From Tropicibacter sp. Alg240-R139 (GTDB lineage Bacteria > Pseudomonadota > Alphaproteobacteria > Rhodobacterales > Rhodobacteraceae), in NCBI RefSeq assembly GCF_900537075.1, contig NZ_UNRA01000001.1, forward strand, positions 806,001 through 870,000: DNA of 64,000 bases. Direction: 5' to 3'. The notes under the pieces are model-generated. The model worked only from the letters and a program-made list of their open reading frames with translations, ran no database searches and was not told where the DNA came from. This document shows positions 24,673 through 33,560 of this stretch, piece after piece (position 1 is the first letter of the stretch; every line of letters starts with the position of its first letter). The position numbers were made by a program, and so were the translations under genes.

Positions 24673-25839
24673 ATGGATAAAATTGACAAGCTTTCTCACT
24701 GGATGATGACCGAAGGGCGTTGTTCCAACGATCCAGTCAAAGTCGTCTCGCATTTCTGCGCATCTCTGATCGAAGCAGGCGTGCCACTATGGCGGGTCAA
24801 TATCGGACAACGGTTCGCCAACCCCCTGTTGATCGCCTGGGGTGTGGTCTGGACGCCTGAAAACACCGAAGTCTATGACGTCACGCATGAACGCATGTTG
24901 ACGGACGGGTACGTTGGCAGCTCGTTCGAGTACATTCTCAAGCACCGCCGTCCTCTGCACAAAAACTTGCAGGACTTGGACCCGGGAACGGATCATGTCT
25001 CGTACCTGGAATTCGCCGAGCTTGGAGGAACGGATTACTACGCGACCTTACTCCATTACGGTGACGGCTCGATGCATGGCTGCACCTTTGTGACGCAAGA
25101 TCCGATTGGGTTTTTACCTGAGCATCTGAATATGATCGAGGCCGCGCTGCCTGCTTTGTCTTGCGCACTAGAACCGGTCACGATGCGCAAATCCTCGAAG
25201 AGTTTATTGCGCACCTATCTGGGTGGCGGCGCGTCCGATGCCGTTTGGAACGGAACAATCAAACGAGGCGAGCGCACGACGGTCGACGCGGTGGTGATGT
25301 TCTCGGACCTGAGAGGATTCACGGCGCTGTCCGAACAGGCAGACGAAAATGATTTGTTCGATGCTTTGAACGGGTATTTCGACGTCGTTGTTCAGGCGGT
25401 CGAGGAGAATGGCGGTGATGTGTTGAAATTCATGGGCGATGGCATCTTGTCGATTTTCCCCATCCCGTTGGGCGCTGACACTGAAGAGACATGTCGAAAG
25501 GCGGCTTTATCCGCTCAGCGTGTTCTGGGTGGCCTTGCAGATCTGAACCGTGCGCGAACAGCAAATCAGAAAGTTCCTCTCGACTTGGGGATTGGTATCA
25601 ACGCTGGTCAGGTCAGCTATGGCAACATTGGCAGCCCGGGTCGTTTGGACTTCACTGTGCTTGGCGGAGCAGTCAACTTGGCGAGCCGCGTCGAAGGGCT
25701 GACCAAATCTATTGGAACCCGTGTTCTGGCCACGTCTAGCGTGGCCAGCAGCGCCTCTGACCTGTTTGTTGCCTGTGGAAGTCACGTCGTGCGAGGTATC
25801 AGTGAACCAGTCCCCCTCTATTCGCTTGCGGAAACCTAG
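24673..25839 (+). CDS. Class III adenylate cyclase
   Basis: A 388-residue cytosolic protein. The N-terminal ~175 residues form a sensor-like region without membrane helices. The catalytic domain (about 203-385) shows metal aspartates D212 (MFSDLRGFT) and D256 (FMGDGILSIF), adenine-selecting K252 and D326, and transition-state residues N335 and R339 (GAVNLASR). The K/D pair favours ATP over GTP. It ends 4 bases inside the convergent cupin gene. No strong ribosome binding site is seen before the ATG, so initiation may be weak. The signal it senses is unknown. Confidence 0.88.
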   Translation: MDKIDKLSHWMMTEGRCSNDPVKVVSHFCASLIEAGVPLWRVNIGQRFANPLLIAWGVVWTPENTEVYDVTHERMLTDGYVGSSFEYILKHRRPLHKNLQDLDPGTDHVSYLEFAELGGTDYYATLLHYGDGSMHGCTFVTQDPIGFLPEHLNMIEAALPALSCALEPVTMRKSSKSLLRTYLGGGASDAVWNGTIKRGERTTVDAVVMFSDLRGFTALSEQADENDLFDALNGYFDVVVQAVEENGGDVLKFMGDGILSIFPIPLGADTEETCRKAALSAQRVLGGLADLNRARTANQKVPLDLGIGINAGQVSYGNIGSPGRLDFTVLGGAVNLASRVEGLTKSIGTRVLATSSVASSASDLFVACGSHVVRGISEPVPLYSLAET

Positions 25840-26363
25840 ACCGGCCGCTTCATGGCCTCGAATGCTTCCATCGTGAAATCGACGGCCTTGCCGCTGTCCC
25901 AATCATAGAGGTCGCGTTTCAGCTGCATCAGCGGTCCCAAATAGACATGGATGGCCTCGCTGGCCTGAGTGCCTTTGGCGGTGACGGCGTGAATGGCGTC
26001 CTTGTCCAATGCGATGACTTCACCTGCTGCGGCCGAAATCTCTCCGATTTGTTCCAGACCTATTTCGCCTGGGCGGTAAAGCAGGCTAAGTTCCTCGCCA
26101 CTGTAACAAGCGATCAGGACGGGCAGCAGATGTTCGTGGGGCGGCAGCATGGTGTCGGGTTGAAACCGGCAATGCCAGATCGACAGATCATCGTCCTCGT
26201 GAAACAGCGTCTCTGCCTCGCTCAGTTGGTCTGAGGCGGCCAGCAATGGGGCCGGGGTGCGGATCAATTGCTCTAGATACTGTTGGATAGCGGCCTGAGG
26301 GTCAGGTGTCATCACGCATTCCTTGATGTTTGTCACCAAGTCATTGAACGAAAAAACGGCCAT
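25836..26363 (-). CDS. Cupin protein, cysteine-dioxygenase-like
   Basis: A 175-residue single-domain cupin. Residues about 57-85 hold the first metal motif (WHCRF, then PPHEHLLPV) and residues about 118-140 the second (IHAVTAKG, EAIHVYLG). This form resembles proteins annotated as cysteine dioxygenase-like or 3-mercaptopropionate dioxygenase-like, but the match is partial. The ATG follows AAGGGGG at 6 bases. The 3' end overlaps the adenylate cyclase by 4 bases, tail to tail. A terminator lies between it and the CMD-family gene upstream on the same strand. Substrate unknown. Confidence 0.7.
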   Translation of the reverse strand: MAVFSFNDLVTNIKECVMTPDPQAAIQQYLEQLIRTPAPLLAASDQLSEAETLFHEDDDLSIWHCRFQPDTMLPPHEHLLPVLIACYSGEELSLLYRPGEIGLEQIGEISAAAGEVIALDKDAIHAVTAKGTQASEAIHVYLGPLMQLKRDLYDWDSGKAVDFTMEAFEAMKRPV

Positions 26364-26417
26364 GTCGTCCCCCTTGTTTGATGGTTACGCTATTGGCTCG
26401 TGGGGTAACGACACAAG

Positions 26418-26448
26418 GGAAAACAGCAGAGCGTTTGGGACGCTCTGC
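26418..26448 (-). terminator. Rho-independent terminator
   Basis: On the minus strand, GCAGAGCGT and ACGCTCTGC (26426-26448) form a perfect 9-bp stem with a 5-base loop, followed by TGTTTTCCC. It ends the CMD-family gene. Confidence 0.85.
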
Positions 26449-26462
26449 CGTGTCACGCCCGC

Positions 26463-26798
26463 CTAGGTCGTCAGTTCATCATAACATTCCAACGCCTTGG
26501 CTGCGTACATCATTGATGGGCCACCACCCATCTGGATGCACATGCTCAAGACATCGGCCACTTCTTCGCGTGTGGCCCCGGCCTTGGCCAATGCTTCCAC
26601 ATGGAGCGAAATGCAAGGCTCGCAGCGGTCAGCGACCGAGATGCCGAGCGCCACGAATTCTTTGGTCTTGTAGTCCAGCGTACCGCCTTGCTTGACGGAT
26701 TTTCCCAATGCCCCAAAGGCTTTTGCGGTGTCGGGGATGGCCCCGTTCAAGTTGCGCAGACCCGCGCGCGTGGCGGAGAGTTTGTCGGTCCAGGACAT
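26463..26798 (-). CDS. Carboxymuconolactone decarboxylase / AhpD-family protein
   Basis: A 111-residue all-helical protein with the AhpD-type redox site: CEPC followed by ISLHVEALAKAGAT, with the histidine four residues after the second cysteine. Members act as alkylhydroperoxidases or thiol relays, and some have other roles. The ATG follows GAGG at good spacing. It stands alone between a terminator and the AKR-DAO-DUF938 operon. Whether it reduces peroxides is inferred from the CxxC motif. Confidence 0.85.
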   Translation of the reverse strand: MSWTDKLSATRAGLRNLNGAIPDTAKAFGALGKSVKQGGTLDYKTKEFVALGISVADRCEPCISLHVEALAKAGATREEVADVLSMCIQMGGGPSMMYAAKALECYDELTT

Positions 26799-26868
26799 GT
26801 CAGTACCTCATTCACATAAAGATTGCGGAATGTGTAAGTGACACCAAACTTGTCGACCTTGATTCAGA

Positions 26869-27522
26869 TCACGCGGCAGGGCGTTCTGCTATCAAGGCCA
26901 AGTTGTTGGCAGGCATGTCGATAACATCGATAACTTGCAATCCGGTAGATTGGATTGTTTCGATTACGTCTTGATCGTTCTTGTAACCGATCTCGGGATC
27001 TTGGACGGCAAGCGCCTCGTGAAAGCGGATGTCGCCGTCGCTGGTCAGCACACCGCTTCGCATGAATGGGCCGTACAGGACCAGACGACCACCGGGGCAC
27101 AGAGTTTTGGCTGCTTGCGTGATCAGAACCTCGGCCTCACGTTCACTGATGAGATGGAGGAGGTTGGCCAGCGTCACCAGTGACAGGTCGGGGAATTCCA
27201 CGGCCCAGCCAGGGCGGGTTGCATCCAAATGGCGCGCAGGCAGGATGGTGTCGATCCCCTGGGCGTAGCTGTCGATGCTGGCCAGCCGCTCGGGGTCAAT
27301 GTCCGTGGGCTGCCAAAGCAGATCGGGAAAGCAGGGCGCAAAGGTCGCCACATGCTGCCCTGTTCCGCTGGCAATCTCTAGCGCTTTGCCACTGCGGGGG
27401 GCGACCTGTTTCAGCAAGGTGCAGATAGCGTCCACGTTGCGGCTAGCCGAAGGGGCGATCAAACGCGCACCTTCGCCGGGCGTGGCGATGCTGGCGGTTG
27501 GGGGAAGGGTGCGCTTGCTCAT
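26869..27522 (-). CDS. DUF938 SAM-dependent methyltransferase-like protein
   Basis: A 217-residue class I methyltransferase fold. The SAM loop is LEIASGTGQHVATFAP at about 48-63, then DIDPERL, and the post-motif NLLHLISE. The C-terminal third carries YGPFMRSG and HEALAVQDPEIG, the DUF938 signature. Function of the family is unknown. The start overlaps the stop of the upstream FAD oxidase gene by 4 bases (ATGA), making it the last gene of a coupled three-gene operon. Confidence 0.85.
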   Translation of the reverse strand: MSKRTLPPTASIATPGEGARLIAPSASRNVDAICTLLKQVAPRSGKALEIASGTGQHVATFAPCFPDLLWQPTDIDPERLASIDSYAQGIDTILPARHLDATRPGWAVEFPDLSLVTLANLLHLISEREAEVLITQAAKTLCPGGRLVLYGPFMRSGVLTSDGDIRFHEALAVQDPEIGYKNDQDVIETIQSTGLQVIDVIDMPANNLALIAERPAA

Positions 27523-28595
27523 GTGCGGAGCCTTTCAGGGCTGAGAGCATTGATTGTATCGTCGTCCAGGTCAGAGCCAAGGCCGCATACAAGATCAGCA
27601 ACCAGTTGCGATGCTGCCGGCGCGGTTTGAAACCCATAACCGCCCTGCGCCGCGACCCAGACAAAGCTTGGGTCAGCGGGGTCGGGGCCCAGCACCAGGT
27701 TCTTGTCCGGCACAAAGCTGCGAAGCCCGGCCCAATTGCTGAGGAGCCGTGTCACTGGCTCGGTCACCCTCTGTTCGTATCGCGCCAGCCCCTCGGCCAG
27801 CACCATGTCATCTGCAAAGGCGTCATGCGGGGTGGTCGGGTCCATTTCGGACGGGGACACGATCAGCGCGCCCGCGTCCGGTTTCGCATACCAGCTTTCG
27901 CCGACGCCGAACAGCATCGGCCAGTGTCGCAAGTCTTGCCCACCGGGTGCAGGCAGTCGCGCCATGGATCGGCGATAGGGTGTGATCCCAATAGGAGAAA
28001 CTCCGGCGAGGGTGGCGACTTCATCCGCCCATGCACCTGACGCATTGAGCAGGATGCGGGCCTCGAACATGTCGGCCGCATGAACCTGCCAGCCGGTTTT
28101 GGTGCGCGTTACCCGGTCCACCTTACGTCTCGGCATGACCTGCCCGCCGTTGGCGCGCACCTGTTTGGCAAAGTCTTGGAGCAGCAGATCGGTGTCGATG
28201 TCCCAAGCGGCGGTGTGAAAGGCTGTGTACCCAACGGTGTCCGGGTTCAGGATCGGCACCATATCCAGCGCCTGTTCAAATGACAGCGGCGTCATCGACA
28301 GGTCGCGGCACTCTTGCTCGAATGTGGCGCGCTGATCGTGTCCGCCGACAAGCAACAAGCCGCGCGGGGTCAGATAGCCGCTTTCGCTGTTGTGAAAAAA
28401 ATCCGCGCTGGCCTGACTGAGTGTCAGGGTTGAGCCCACACCATAGCTGGGTTCAAACAGCGCCGCAGACCGTCCAGAACTGTGATAGCCAAGGGCATCC
28501 TCGGCTTCGAGCACACAGACCGATCCATGTGCCGACAATCGGGCGGCCGCGCTTAGACCCGCGATACCGGCACCGATAACCAGAAAGTCGATCAT
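27519..28595 (-). CDS. FAD-dependent amino acid oxidase family protein (DAO fold)
   Basis: A 358-residue oxidoreductase with the FAD motif VIGAGIAGLSAAARLSAHG at 6-24 and the C-terminal GYGFQTAPAASQLVADL, typical of glycine or D-amino acid oxidase-like enzymes. The HSSGRSAALF stretch near residue 38 matches the group that oxidises secondary or tertiary amines. It overlaps both neighbours by 4 bases, so translation is coupled through the AKR-DAO-DUF938 operon. Substrate not identified. Confidence 0.85.
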   Translation of the reverse strand: MIDFLVIGAGIAGLSAAARLSAHGSVCVLEAEDALGYHSSGRSAALFEPSYGVGSTLTLSQASADFFHNSESGYLTPRGLLLVGGHDQRATFEQECRDLSMTPLSFEQALDMVPILNPDTVGYTAFHTAAWDIDTDLLLQDFAKQVRANGGQVMPRRKVDRVTRTKTGWQVHAADMFEARILLNASGAWADEVATLAGVSPIGITPYRRSMARLPAPGGQDLRHWPMLFGVGESWYAKPDAGALIVSPSEMDPTTPHDAFADDMVLAEGLARYEQRVTEPVTRLLSNWAGLRSFVPDKNLVLGPDPADPSFVWVAAQGGYGFQTAPAASQLVADLVCGLGSDLDDDTINALSPERLRT

Positions 28596-29530
28596 GAAAG
28601 CTCTTCTGTGCGGTCGGTTGCGGGCTGCGGTGTCGGGGCAAGGGCGCTTAGGCGATCATGGATTTCGGGACTTAGTACATAATCAATGGCGTTCAGCGAG
28701 GGGCGCAGCTGTTCCGCTGTGCGGGCCGAAATTATCGGACAGACCGCATTTGGATGTGCAGCAACCCATGCCACGGCGAGCGTCGCAGGACTGACGTCCA
28801 GTTCACTCGCAATCTGCATCAGACCCTTAACCGCACCCGGCATCCAATCCAGCCCATAGCGCGTGGCGTATCCTGCATCCTCGACCAGTCGTCCGCTACC
28901 GCCTTGGGCATATTTTCCAGTCAACAGCCCCCCACCCAAGGGGGAATAGGGGGCAACGGCGATCCCCTGATCGGCGCACATGGGCAGGATCTCGACCTCG
29001 GCCTGACGCTTGACCAGATTGTACATCGGTTGCAGCACGTCGATGGTCAGGTCGAACTGATGGGCCACGGCGACGGCCTTCATCACCTGCCAGGCGGCGG
29101 CGTTTGACAGGCCCACGTGGCGTATGTGCCCGGCCTGCTTTAGCTCGGCCAGGCAGGCCATGGTTTCGCTCAGGTCGCTCGCGGGGTCAAAGCGATGCAG
29201 ATAGAGCAAGTCGACGGTGTCCTGCTTTAGTCGTTGGCGGCAGATGTCGAACTGTGCGCGAATGTTGTCCGCCCCCATACCGCCCGCGTAAGCAACCTTG
29301 GTGGCGATGAACAAATCCTCGGCAACCTGCGCGATCATCTCACCCAGAAAGAGTTCAGATGCGCCGTCAGTATACAGATAGGCCGTGTCGAAATGGGTAA
29401 TCCCAGCGGCGCGCGCGGCGTCAAACATGGCACGGGATTGGCTTGCATCGGCGCGCCCGCCAAACTGCATCGTGCCAAAGGCGAACCGGTTGATAACCTG
29501 ACCGCTGCGGGTGCGAAGGGGGCGGGACAT
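28592..29530 (-). CDS. Aldo/keto reductase
   Basis: A 312-residue TIM-barrel oxidoreductase using NAD(P)H. The catalytic tetrad is visible as D48, Y53, K78 and H112 (DTAYLY, ATKVAY, YLHRFD). The C-terminal cofactor part carries APYSPLGGGLLTGKY and CPIISARTAEQL. The start at 29528-29530 (MSRPLRTRSG) is chosen because AGGA lies about 8 bases before it; the frame extends 37 codons further upstream into the promoter region. It is the first gene of the operon with the DAO-type oxidase and DUF938. Confidence 0.88.
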   Translation of the reverse strand: MSRPLRTRSGQVINRFAFGTMQFGGRADASQSRAMFDAARAAGITHFDTAYLYTDGASELFLGEMIAQVAEDLFIATKVAYAGGMGADNIRAQFDICRQRLKQDTVDLLYLHRFDPASDLSETMACLAELKQAGHIRHVGLSNAAAWQVMKAVAVAHQFDLTIDVLQPMYNLVKRQAEVEILPMCADQGIAVAPYSPLGGGLLTGKYAQGGSGRLVEDAGYATRYGLDWMPGAVKGLMQIASELDVSPATLAVAWVAAHPNAVCPIISARTAEQLRPSLNAIDYVLSPEIHDRLSALAPTPQPATDRTEELS

Positions 29531-29652
29531 ACTGCAAATCCTGTTGTTTGATTGGCTCGGGGCCAAACACGCGGGCCCTGCATTTGACGTTGCACAGATT
29601 CCAGATGCGTGCAATGCACAGGAAGTAAGAGTTGTTTTCAAAGGATAATATT

Positions 29653-30087
29653 GTGGAACACGGGACGCTTCATCCCATGGCGACTGGGCATATACCCGAC
29701 TATGTCGTGGCAGCAGACGGTAGTGATTATCTGTTTACCTTCATGGTGTTCTTTACTGTTGGGTTGATCCTTTTGATCGGCATCGGGTATTTTACGTTGC
29801 ACGCGATCCCAGAAAAAATGGCCCATGAATCGAACCATTCGCAGTTTCAGATTGTGGGTATTTTGGCGCTGCTGGCCTTGTTTACCCACAACAATTTGTT
29901 TTGGGTTATTGCGGTCGTAGTCGCAGGGTTTCGATTTCCTGATTATCTGAGCCCGATGGAATCCATCGCCCAGTCTTTGGCGCGACTGGCCGGGTTTAAA
30001 CCCTCTGAAAGCGACTTCGCGACAGAGCCGGTGAAAGAGACGCCCACTGCAGTCGCTGCCGATCCCGCACCAAAACAGGAGGGATAA
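29653..30087 (+). CDS. Inner-membrane protein, DUF3302/YiaW-like
   Basis: About 144 residues with two membrane helices (about 25-47 and 65-90) around IPEKMAHESNHSQFQIVGIL, which resembles the IPxxxAxxRNHxxxxxIxxxG centre of Escherichia coli YiaW and YibI. Those proteins are paired with an HlyD-like membrane fusion protein, as here, where the HlyD gene starts 3 bases after the stop. The GTG at 29653 is chosen because AAAGGA lies 7 bases before it. The C-terminal tail is Pro/Ala-rich. It probably forms an export or envelope complex with its partner. Confidence 0.7.
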   Translation: MEHGTLHPMATGHIPDYVVAADGSDYLFTFMVFFTVGLILLIGIGYFTLHAIPEKMAHESNHSQFQIVGILALLALFTHNNLFWVIAVVVAGFRFPDYLSPMESIAQSLARLAGFKPSESDFATEPVKETPTAVAADPAPKQEG

Positions 30088-30090
30088 GAC

Positions 30091-31329
30091 ATGCTTGAAA
30101 CGCTGATCTGCGCCCTTTTCACGATCCTGCCTGACTACCTCTTCCGCCGCTATGTCCAAGGCAAGCGGATCGGGCACGAGATTACCCTGTTTTCAATGTG
30201 GTACGAACTGCGCATTGGCTTGACGGCTTGTGCCATCGCGGCCATTTCGGTCATCACGGTTCTGTTTTACTATCACCCGGCGACAAACACGGTCGCGTCA
30301 TACTATCGGACCCTGACGCTGTTGCCGCAGTTCGGTGGGCGTGTGTCCGACATCTATGTGGAGAACAATCAAAAGGTCAAAGCGGGCGAGCCGATTTTCC
30401 GTCTGGATGCAGTGTCGCAAGAGGCGTCCGTGCAGGCAGCTAAGGCCGCAATTGCCGAGGTGGATGCGTCGGTGTCTGTCGCGCAAACCGACCTTGCCGC
30501 CGCCAAAGCAGGCATCGTGCAGGCCAACGCGGCCCTAACCCAATCGAACGAGGATCTGGCGCGCAACCAAACCCTGCTGGAACAAGGATCAAGCGCGGTC
30601 AAACTGACCGAGATTGAGCGTCTGCAAAATCTGGTCGACGAGCGTGCCGCACTGGTGGACGCAGCCGAGGCGCAGTTGAAAGCGGTCGAGGAGCGCATCA
30701 GCGTTGTCATACCGGCGCAACGTGACAGTGCCGAGGCGCAGCTGGCGCAGGCAGAGGCGGAATTGGACAAGACTCTGATCGTGGCGGGCGTTGATGGCAC
30801 CATCGAACAGCTTAGCCTGCAAGTGGGCGATTATGTCAGCCCAGTCTTGCGTCCGGCGGGCATTCTGGTGCCCGACAGCATAGGTCGCAAACGGTTCCAG
30901 GCCGGGTTCAACCAGATGTCCGCACAGGTCGCAAAGCCCGGTATGGTGGCCGAGATCGGATGCATGACGCAGCCATTTACAGTCTACCCAATGGTTGTGG
31001 TGGCGGTACAGGACGTAATCCCGTCAGGCCAGATCCGCCCGTCCGACAAGATATTTGATCCGCAGAACAACCAGGTTCCGGGCAGTATCATGGTCTTCCT
31101 CGAGCCGCTTTATTCGGACAGTGCGCCTGACCTGCCACCGGGCAGTAATTGCTTGGCGAACCTTTACACCAACAACCACGACCGCCTGGAACATGACGAG
31201 GATCTGTCGACTGGCAAGTGGCTCTTCTTGCATGTGGTCGACACGATCGGCGTTGTGCATGCAGCGGGCCTACGCCTGCGGATGATCCTGATGCCGGTGC
31301 AAACGTTGGTCTTTTCGGGCGGGCACTGA
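30091..31329 (+). CDS. HlyD-family membrane fusion protein (YiaV/YibH-like)
   Basis: A 412-residue periplasmic adaptor anchored by one helix (about 45-65). It has the biotinyl-lipoyl half motif (GGRVSDIYVENNQKVKAGEP), a long Ala/Gln/Glu-rich coiled-coil hairpin (about 115-225), and the returning lipoyl half (DGTIEQLSLQVGDYV). It starts 3 bases after the DUF3302 gene, and the two form an operon closed by a strong terminator. No ABC or MFS pump is next to it, as in the YiaVW and YibHI pairs. The exported compound is unknown. Confidence 0.85.
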   Translation: MLETLICALFTILPDYLFRRYVQGKRIGHEITLFSMWYELRIGLTACAIAAISVITVLFYYHPATNTVASYYRTLTLLPQFGGRVSDIYVENNQKVKAGEPIFRLDAVSQEASVQAAKAAIAEVDASVSVAQTDLAAAKAGIVQANAALTQSNEDLARNQTLLEQGSSAVKLTEIERLQNLVDERAALVDAAEAQLKAVEERISVVIPAQRDSAEAQLAQAEAELDKTLIVAGVDGTIEQLSLQVGDYVSPVLRPAGILVPDSIGRKRFQAGFNQMSAQVAKPGMVAEIGCMTQPFTVYPMVVVAVQDVIPSGQIRPSDKIFDPQNNQVPGSIMVFLEPLYSDSAPDLPPGSNCLANLYTNNHDRLEHDEDLSTGKWLFLHVVDTIGVVHAAGLRLRMILMPVQTLVFSGGH

Positions 31330-31361
31330 CTGACCCCGGAACGTTGACACCAAAAGTTTGC

Positions 31362-31395
31362 AGAAGTGCCCCACTGGGGCACTTCTTTCTTTTTG
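31362..31395 (+). terminator. Strong Rho-independent terminator
   Basis: AGAAGTGCCCC (31362-31372) and GGGGCACTTCT (31376-31386) form a perfect 11-bp stem with a 3-base loop, followed by TTCTTTTT. It ends the DUF3302-HlyD operon and abuts the ribosome binding site of the exporter pseudogene. Confidence 0.92.
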
Positions 31396-31404
31396 GAGAG
31401 ATGG

Positions 31405-32144
31405 ATGGACTGGGTCACAATCTTGTTGCTGGTGATCGGCGCATTGACCGCCGGATTCATCAACGGGTTTGCGGGGTTCGGAACGGCCTTGGTGGCATCG
31501 GGATTCTGGTTTTTGGCCCTGCCTGCGTCGGTTGTTCCGCCGTTGATCATCTTGGCCGCCCTGGCAAGTCAGATTGTGGGGCTGTGGAAACTCTCGGGAA
31601 GAATGGATTTTCGCTTGTCCATCTACCTGATCTCGGGCGGAGTATTGGGCGTTCCTCTGGGGGCGCTGCTGCTGAGCATGCTTGATCCCACTGACGTCAA
31701 AACGATAATTGGCTGGTTCCTGATCGCTTATGCTCTGTTTCTATTCAAAGGTCTGCCTGCGGCCATGAGCGTCACACCGAAAGACGGGCTTCCTGATCGC
31801 TGTGTCGGCTTTCTTGGGGGGTGCTTGGCGGTTTCGCGGGTCTGTCGGGTGTGCTCCCGCTGATCTGGTTGCAGCTCAAACGGCTTTCCCCCTTGGATCA
31901 ACGCGCGCGGTATCAACCGTTCAACCTATTCATTCTGATGTTGTCGGCAGTTGCCATGGTGGCCGTTGGCAAGGTTGATGTTGAATTGATAATCTATGCC
32001 GGAGTGGCCATCCCGTTCAGCCTGCTGGGGGCCGTTGTCGGTGCGAACATGTTCTTGTCGATTTCCGAAAAAGGGTTTCAGCGGGCCGTGTTGCTAATGC
32101 TGATGATTTCTGGCTGTTTCATCGTTTCTCAATCACTAATGTAG
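31405..32144 (+). pseudogene. TauE/SafE (TSUP) exporter with a -1 frame break
   Basis: Two overlapping frames together encode one complete TSUP-family membrane protein of about 246 residues. The first half runs from MDWVTILLLVIGALTAGFI to VGFLGG; the second resumes with VLGGFAGLSGVLPLIW and ends FIVSQSLM. The break falls in a run of six Gs at 31816-31821 inside the second family repeat; seven Gs would restore the frame. Causes could be a real mutation, an assembly error, or slippage on GGG GGG that reads the full protein. GGAGAG lies 4 bases before the ATG. TSUP proteins export sulfite, sulfoacetate or related anions. Confidence 0.82.
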
Positions 32145-32151
32145 GTAACAA

Positions 32152-32178
32152 AAAAGCCGCGCTCTAGGCGAGGCTTTT
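32152..32178. terminator. Bidirectional terminator
   Basis: AAAAGCC (32152-32158) and GGCTTTT (32172-32178) with inner complementarity form a hairpin flanked by A and T runs on both sides. It can end the TSUP transcript and the convergent cupin transcript. Confidence 0.65.
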
Positions 32179-32198
32179 CAGGTTCGTTGATCTGGTGC

Positions 32199-32267
32199 TT
32201 ACCGCGGACAGCCGCCTGTGATGCCTTTGGCATAGGCGTTCATAAACCGCAATTGGCCGCCCGCCAT
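32199..32267 (-). CDS. Possible 22-residue small protein after the cupin gene
   Basis: An open frame starts at an ATG 7 bases after the cupin stop and reads MAGGQLRFMNAYAKGITGGC then PR, ending 21 bases before the terminator at 32152-32178. Position between a gene and its terminator is suggestive, but there is no strong ribosome binding site and such a short frame can arise by chance. Confidence 0.2.
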   Translation of the reverse strand: MAGGQLRFMNAYAKGITGGCPR

Positions 32268-32274
32268 TCATGGA

Positions 32275-32754
32275 TCAAGCCCCGGCTGCTGCGCCTTCAG
32301 GTGCAAGGATTGTCATGCCCACTTTGTCGGCGACTGCCATAATCTCGGGGATGTCTGGCGGCCCATCCGATGCGGGCACTTGGGTTGTGCCATCGGGCAT
32401 CACATCCCCCGCCTGTGTAAAGAAGGTGTCATGCATGTGCCCCGGTGCGTTGACACAAATTAACCGTCCTGGGCTTTGACCAGTGCATGTAAAAGCATGA
32501 ACGGCACCATCTGGGACCTTAACAAAGTCACCGGCAACAGCGTTGATTTGTTTCCCATCGACATGAAAGTCAAACTGACCTTCAAGCACAAAGAAACTCT
32601 CGTCTTCACCGGCATGGTGATTTGGTGGAGCGCCTGCGCCTGGGGCTGTCTTGATTTCGACGATTGTGTACTTGTCCCCAGTTTCCGCCGGAAAAGCGTG
32701 GAAAGTAAGAAGGTTACCAAGCAGGTGATAGATGCGTGGCCGTGATTTAGTCAT
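32275..32754 (-). CDS. Single-domain cupin (quercetin-dioxygenase-like)
   Basis: A 159-residue cupin with motif 1 NHHAGEDESFFVLEGQFDFH (about 44-63) and motif 2 PDGAVHAFTCTGQSPGR (about 81-97), giving a 3-His/1-Glu metal site. A helical C-terminal tail (PEIMAVADKVGM) follows. It shares this plan with the cupin at 53492-53947. It is divergent from a TetR-type regulator with 83 bases between the starts and a set of palindromes in that gap, so it is probably the regulator's target. Substrate unknown. Confidence 0.8.
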   Translation of the reverse strand: MTKSRPRIYHLLGNLLTFHAFPAETGDKYTIVEIKTAPGAGAPPNHHAGEDESFFVLEGQFDFHVDGKQINAVAGDFVKVPDGAVHAFTCTGQSPGRLICVNAPGHMHDTFFTQAGDVMPDGTTQVPASDGPPDIPEIMAVADKVGMTILAPEGAAAGA

Positions 32755-32790
32755 CGTTTCGAATCCCTTTACTTAGACAAATATCCCATT

Positions 32791-32827
32791 ATGATACATG
32801 ATAATCATTATGAGACAAGTGTATCAT
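32791..32827. promoter_or_regulatory. Palindromic operator candidate between cupin and tetR-type genes
   Basis: ATGATACA (32791-32798) and TGTATCAT (32820-32827) are exact reverse complements, and ATGATAATCAT (32798-32808) is a near-perfect palindrome between them. They fill the divergent promoter of the cupin and the TetR regulator, as expected for autoregulation. Confidence 0.55.
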
Positions 32828-32837
32828 GGAGGGCGCT

Positions 32838-33413
32838 GTGGCACCGCGAACGGCCCAAAAAACCCGAACCCGCGCCGCTTTGCTAACGTCCGCGCGTCGT
32901 TTGATGGCGGATGGAGAGGAACTTACACTAGCGCGGGTCGCCGAGGACACTGGTATCAGCCGAGCCACGGTATATCGCTATTTCTCGGATCCGGGCCCAC
33001 TTGCGGCGGAGGCGACACTCGACTTTCAAGTGACGCCGACATCGGAACTGCTGCAGGGTATTTCGGACCCGCGCAAGCGAGTTCACGCAGTTGCCCGCTT
33101 CTTTCTAGATTTGTCTCGCGAACATGACCGTTTTTTTCGCCAATTCCTGGCCAAAACAATGGAGGTCTGGCAAAAGGACTCCGAGGTCGAGCTGCGCGGA
33201 GCAAGGCGGGTCGCGGCATTTGCCGAGGCGCTGGACCCTGTTCGTGACCTTATGGAAGACGCGGAATTAGAAGAGCTTGCGTGGCGTCTTTCCATGCTCA
33301 CCGGAATCGAGCAACACATCGTTTTGGATGATATCCTGTGCGTTGATCATGCGACCGGCAACAGACTGCAATCGGGTCTCGTGGACGCCGTCCTTGACCG
33401 CTATCTTCCTTAG
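32838..33413 (+). CDS. TetR-family transcriptional regulator
   Basis: About 191 residues. The N-terminal helix-turn-helix reads ALLTSARRLMADG, LTLARVAEDTGISRATVYRYF (two parts of one motif), typical of TetR regulators. The rest is a helical ligand-binding domain. The GTG at 32838 is preferred because GGAGG lies 5 bases before it; an ATG at 32826 is in frame but overlaps the operator and lacks a binding site. It is divergent from the cupin gene and likely represses it and itself. Confidence 0.85.
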   Translation: MAPRTAQKTRTRAALLTSARRLMADGEELTLARVAEDTGISRATVYRYFSDPGPLAAEATLDFQVTPTSELLQGISDPRKRVHAVARFFLDLSREHDRFFRQFLAKTMEVWQKDSEVELRGARRVAAFAEALDPVRDLMEDAELEELAWRLSMLTGIEQHIVLDDILCVDHATGNRLQSGLVDAVLDRYLP

Positions 33414-33560
33414 TTAGCGACGAACGACAGGTCATCTAATAAACGACAGATGCTGACATTGATCGCAAAACTAACAGTTGCTCACTCAATACTGTCGTCG
33501 AGATTCCGAGCGCCCTCAAGTTGACCGAACCAATCTACAAAGTCAGACCTTTCACACAAA

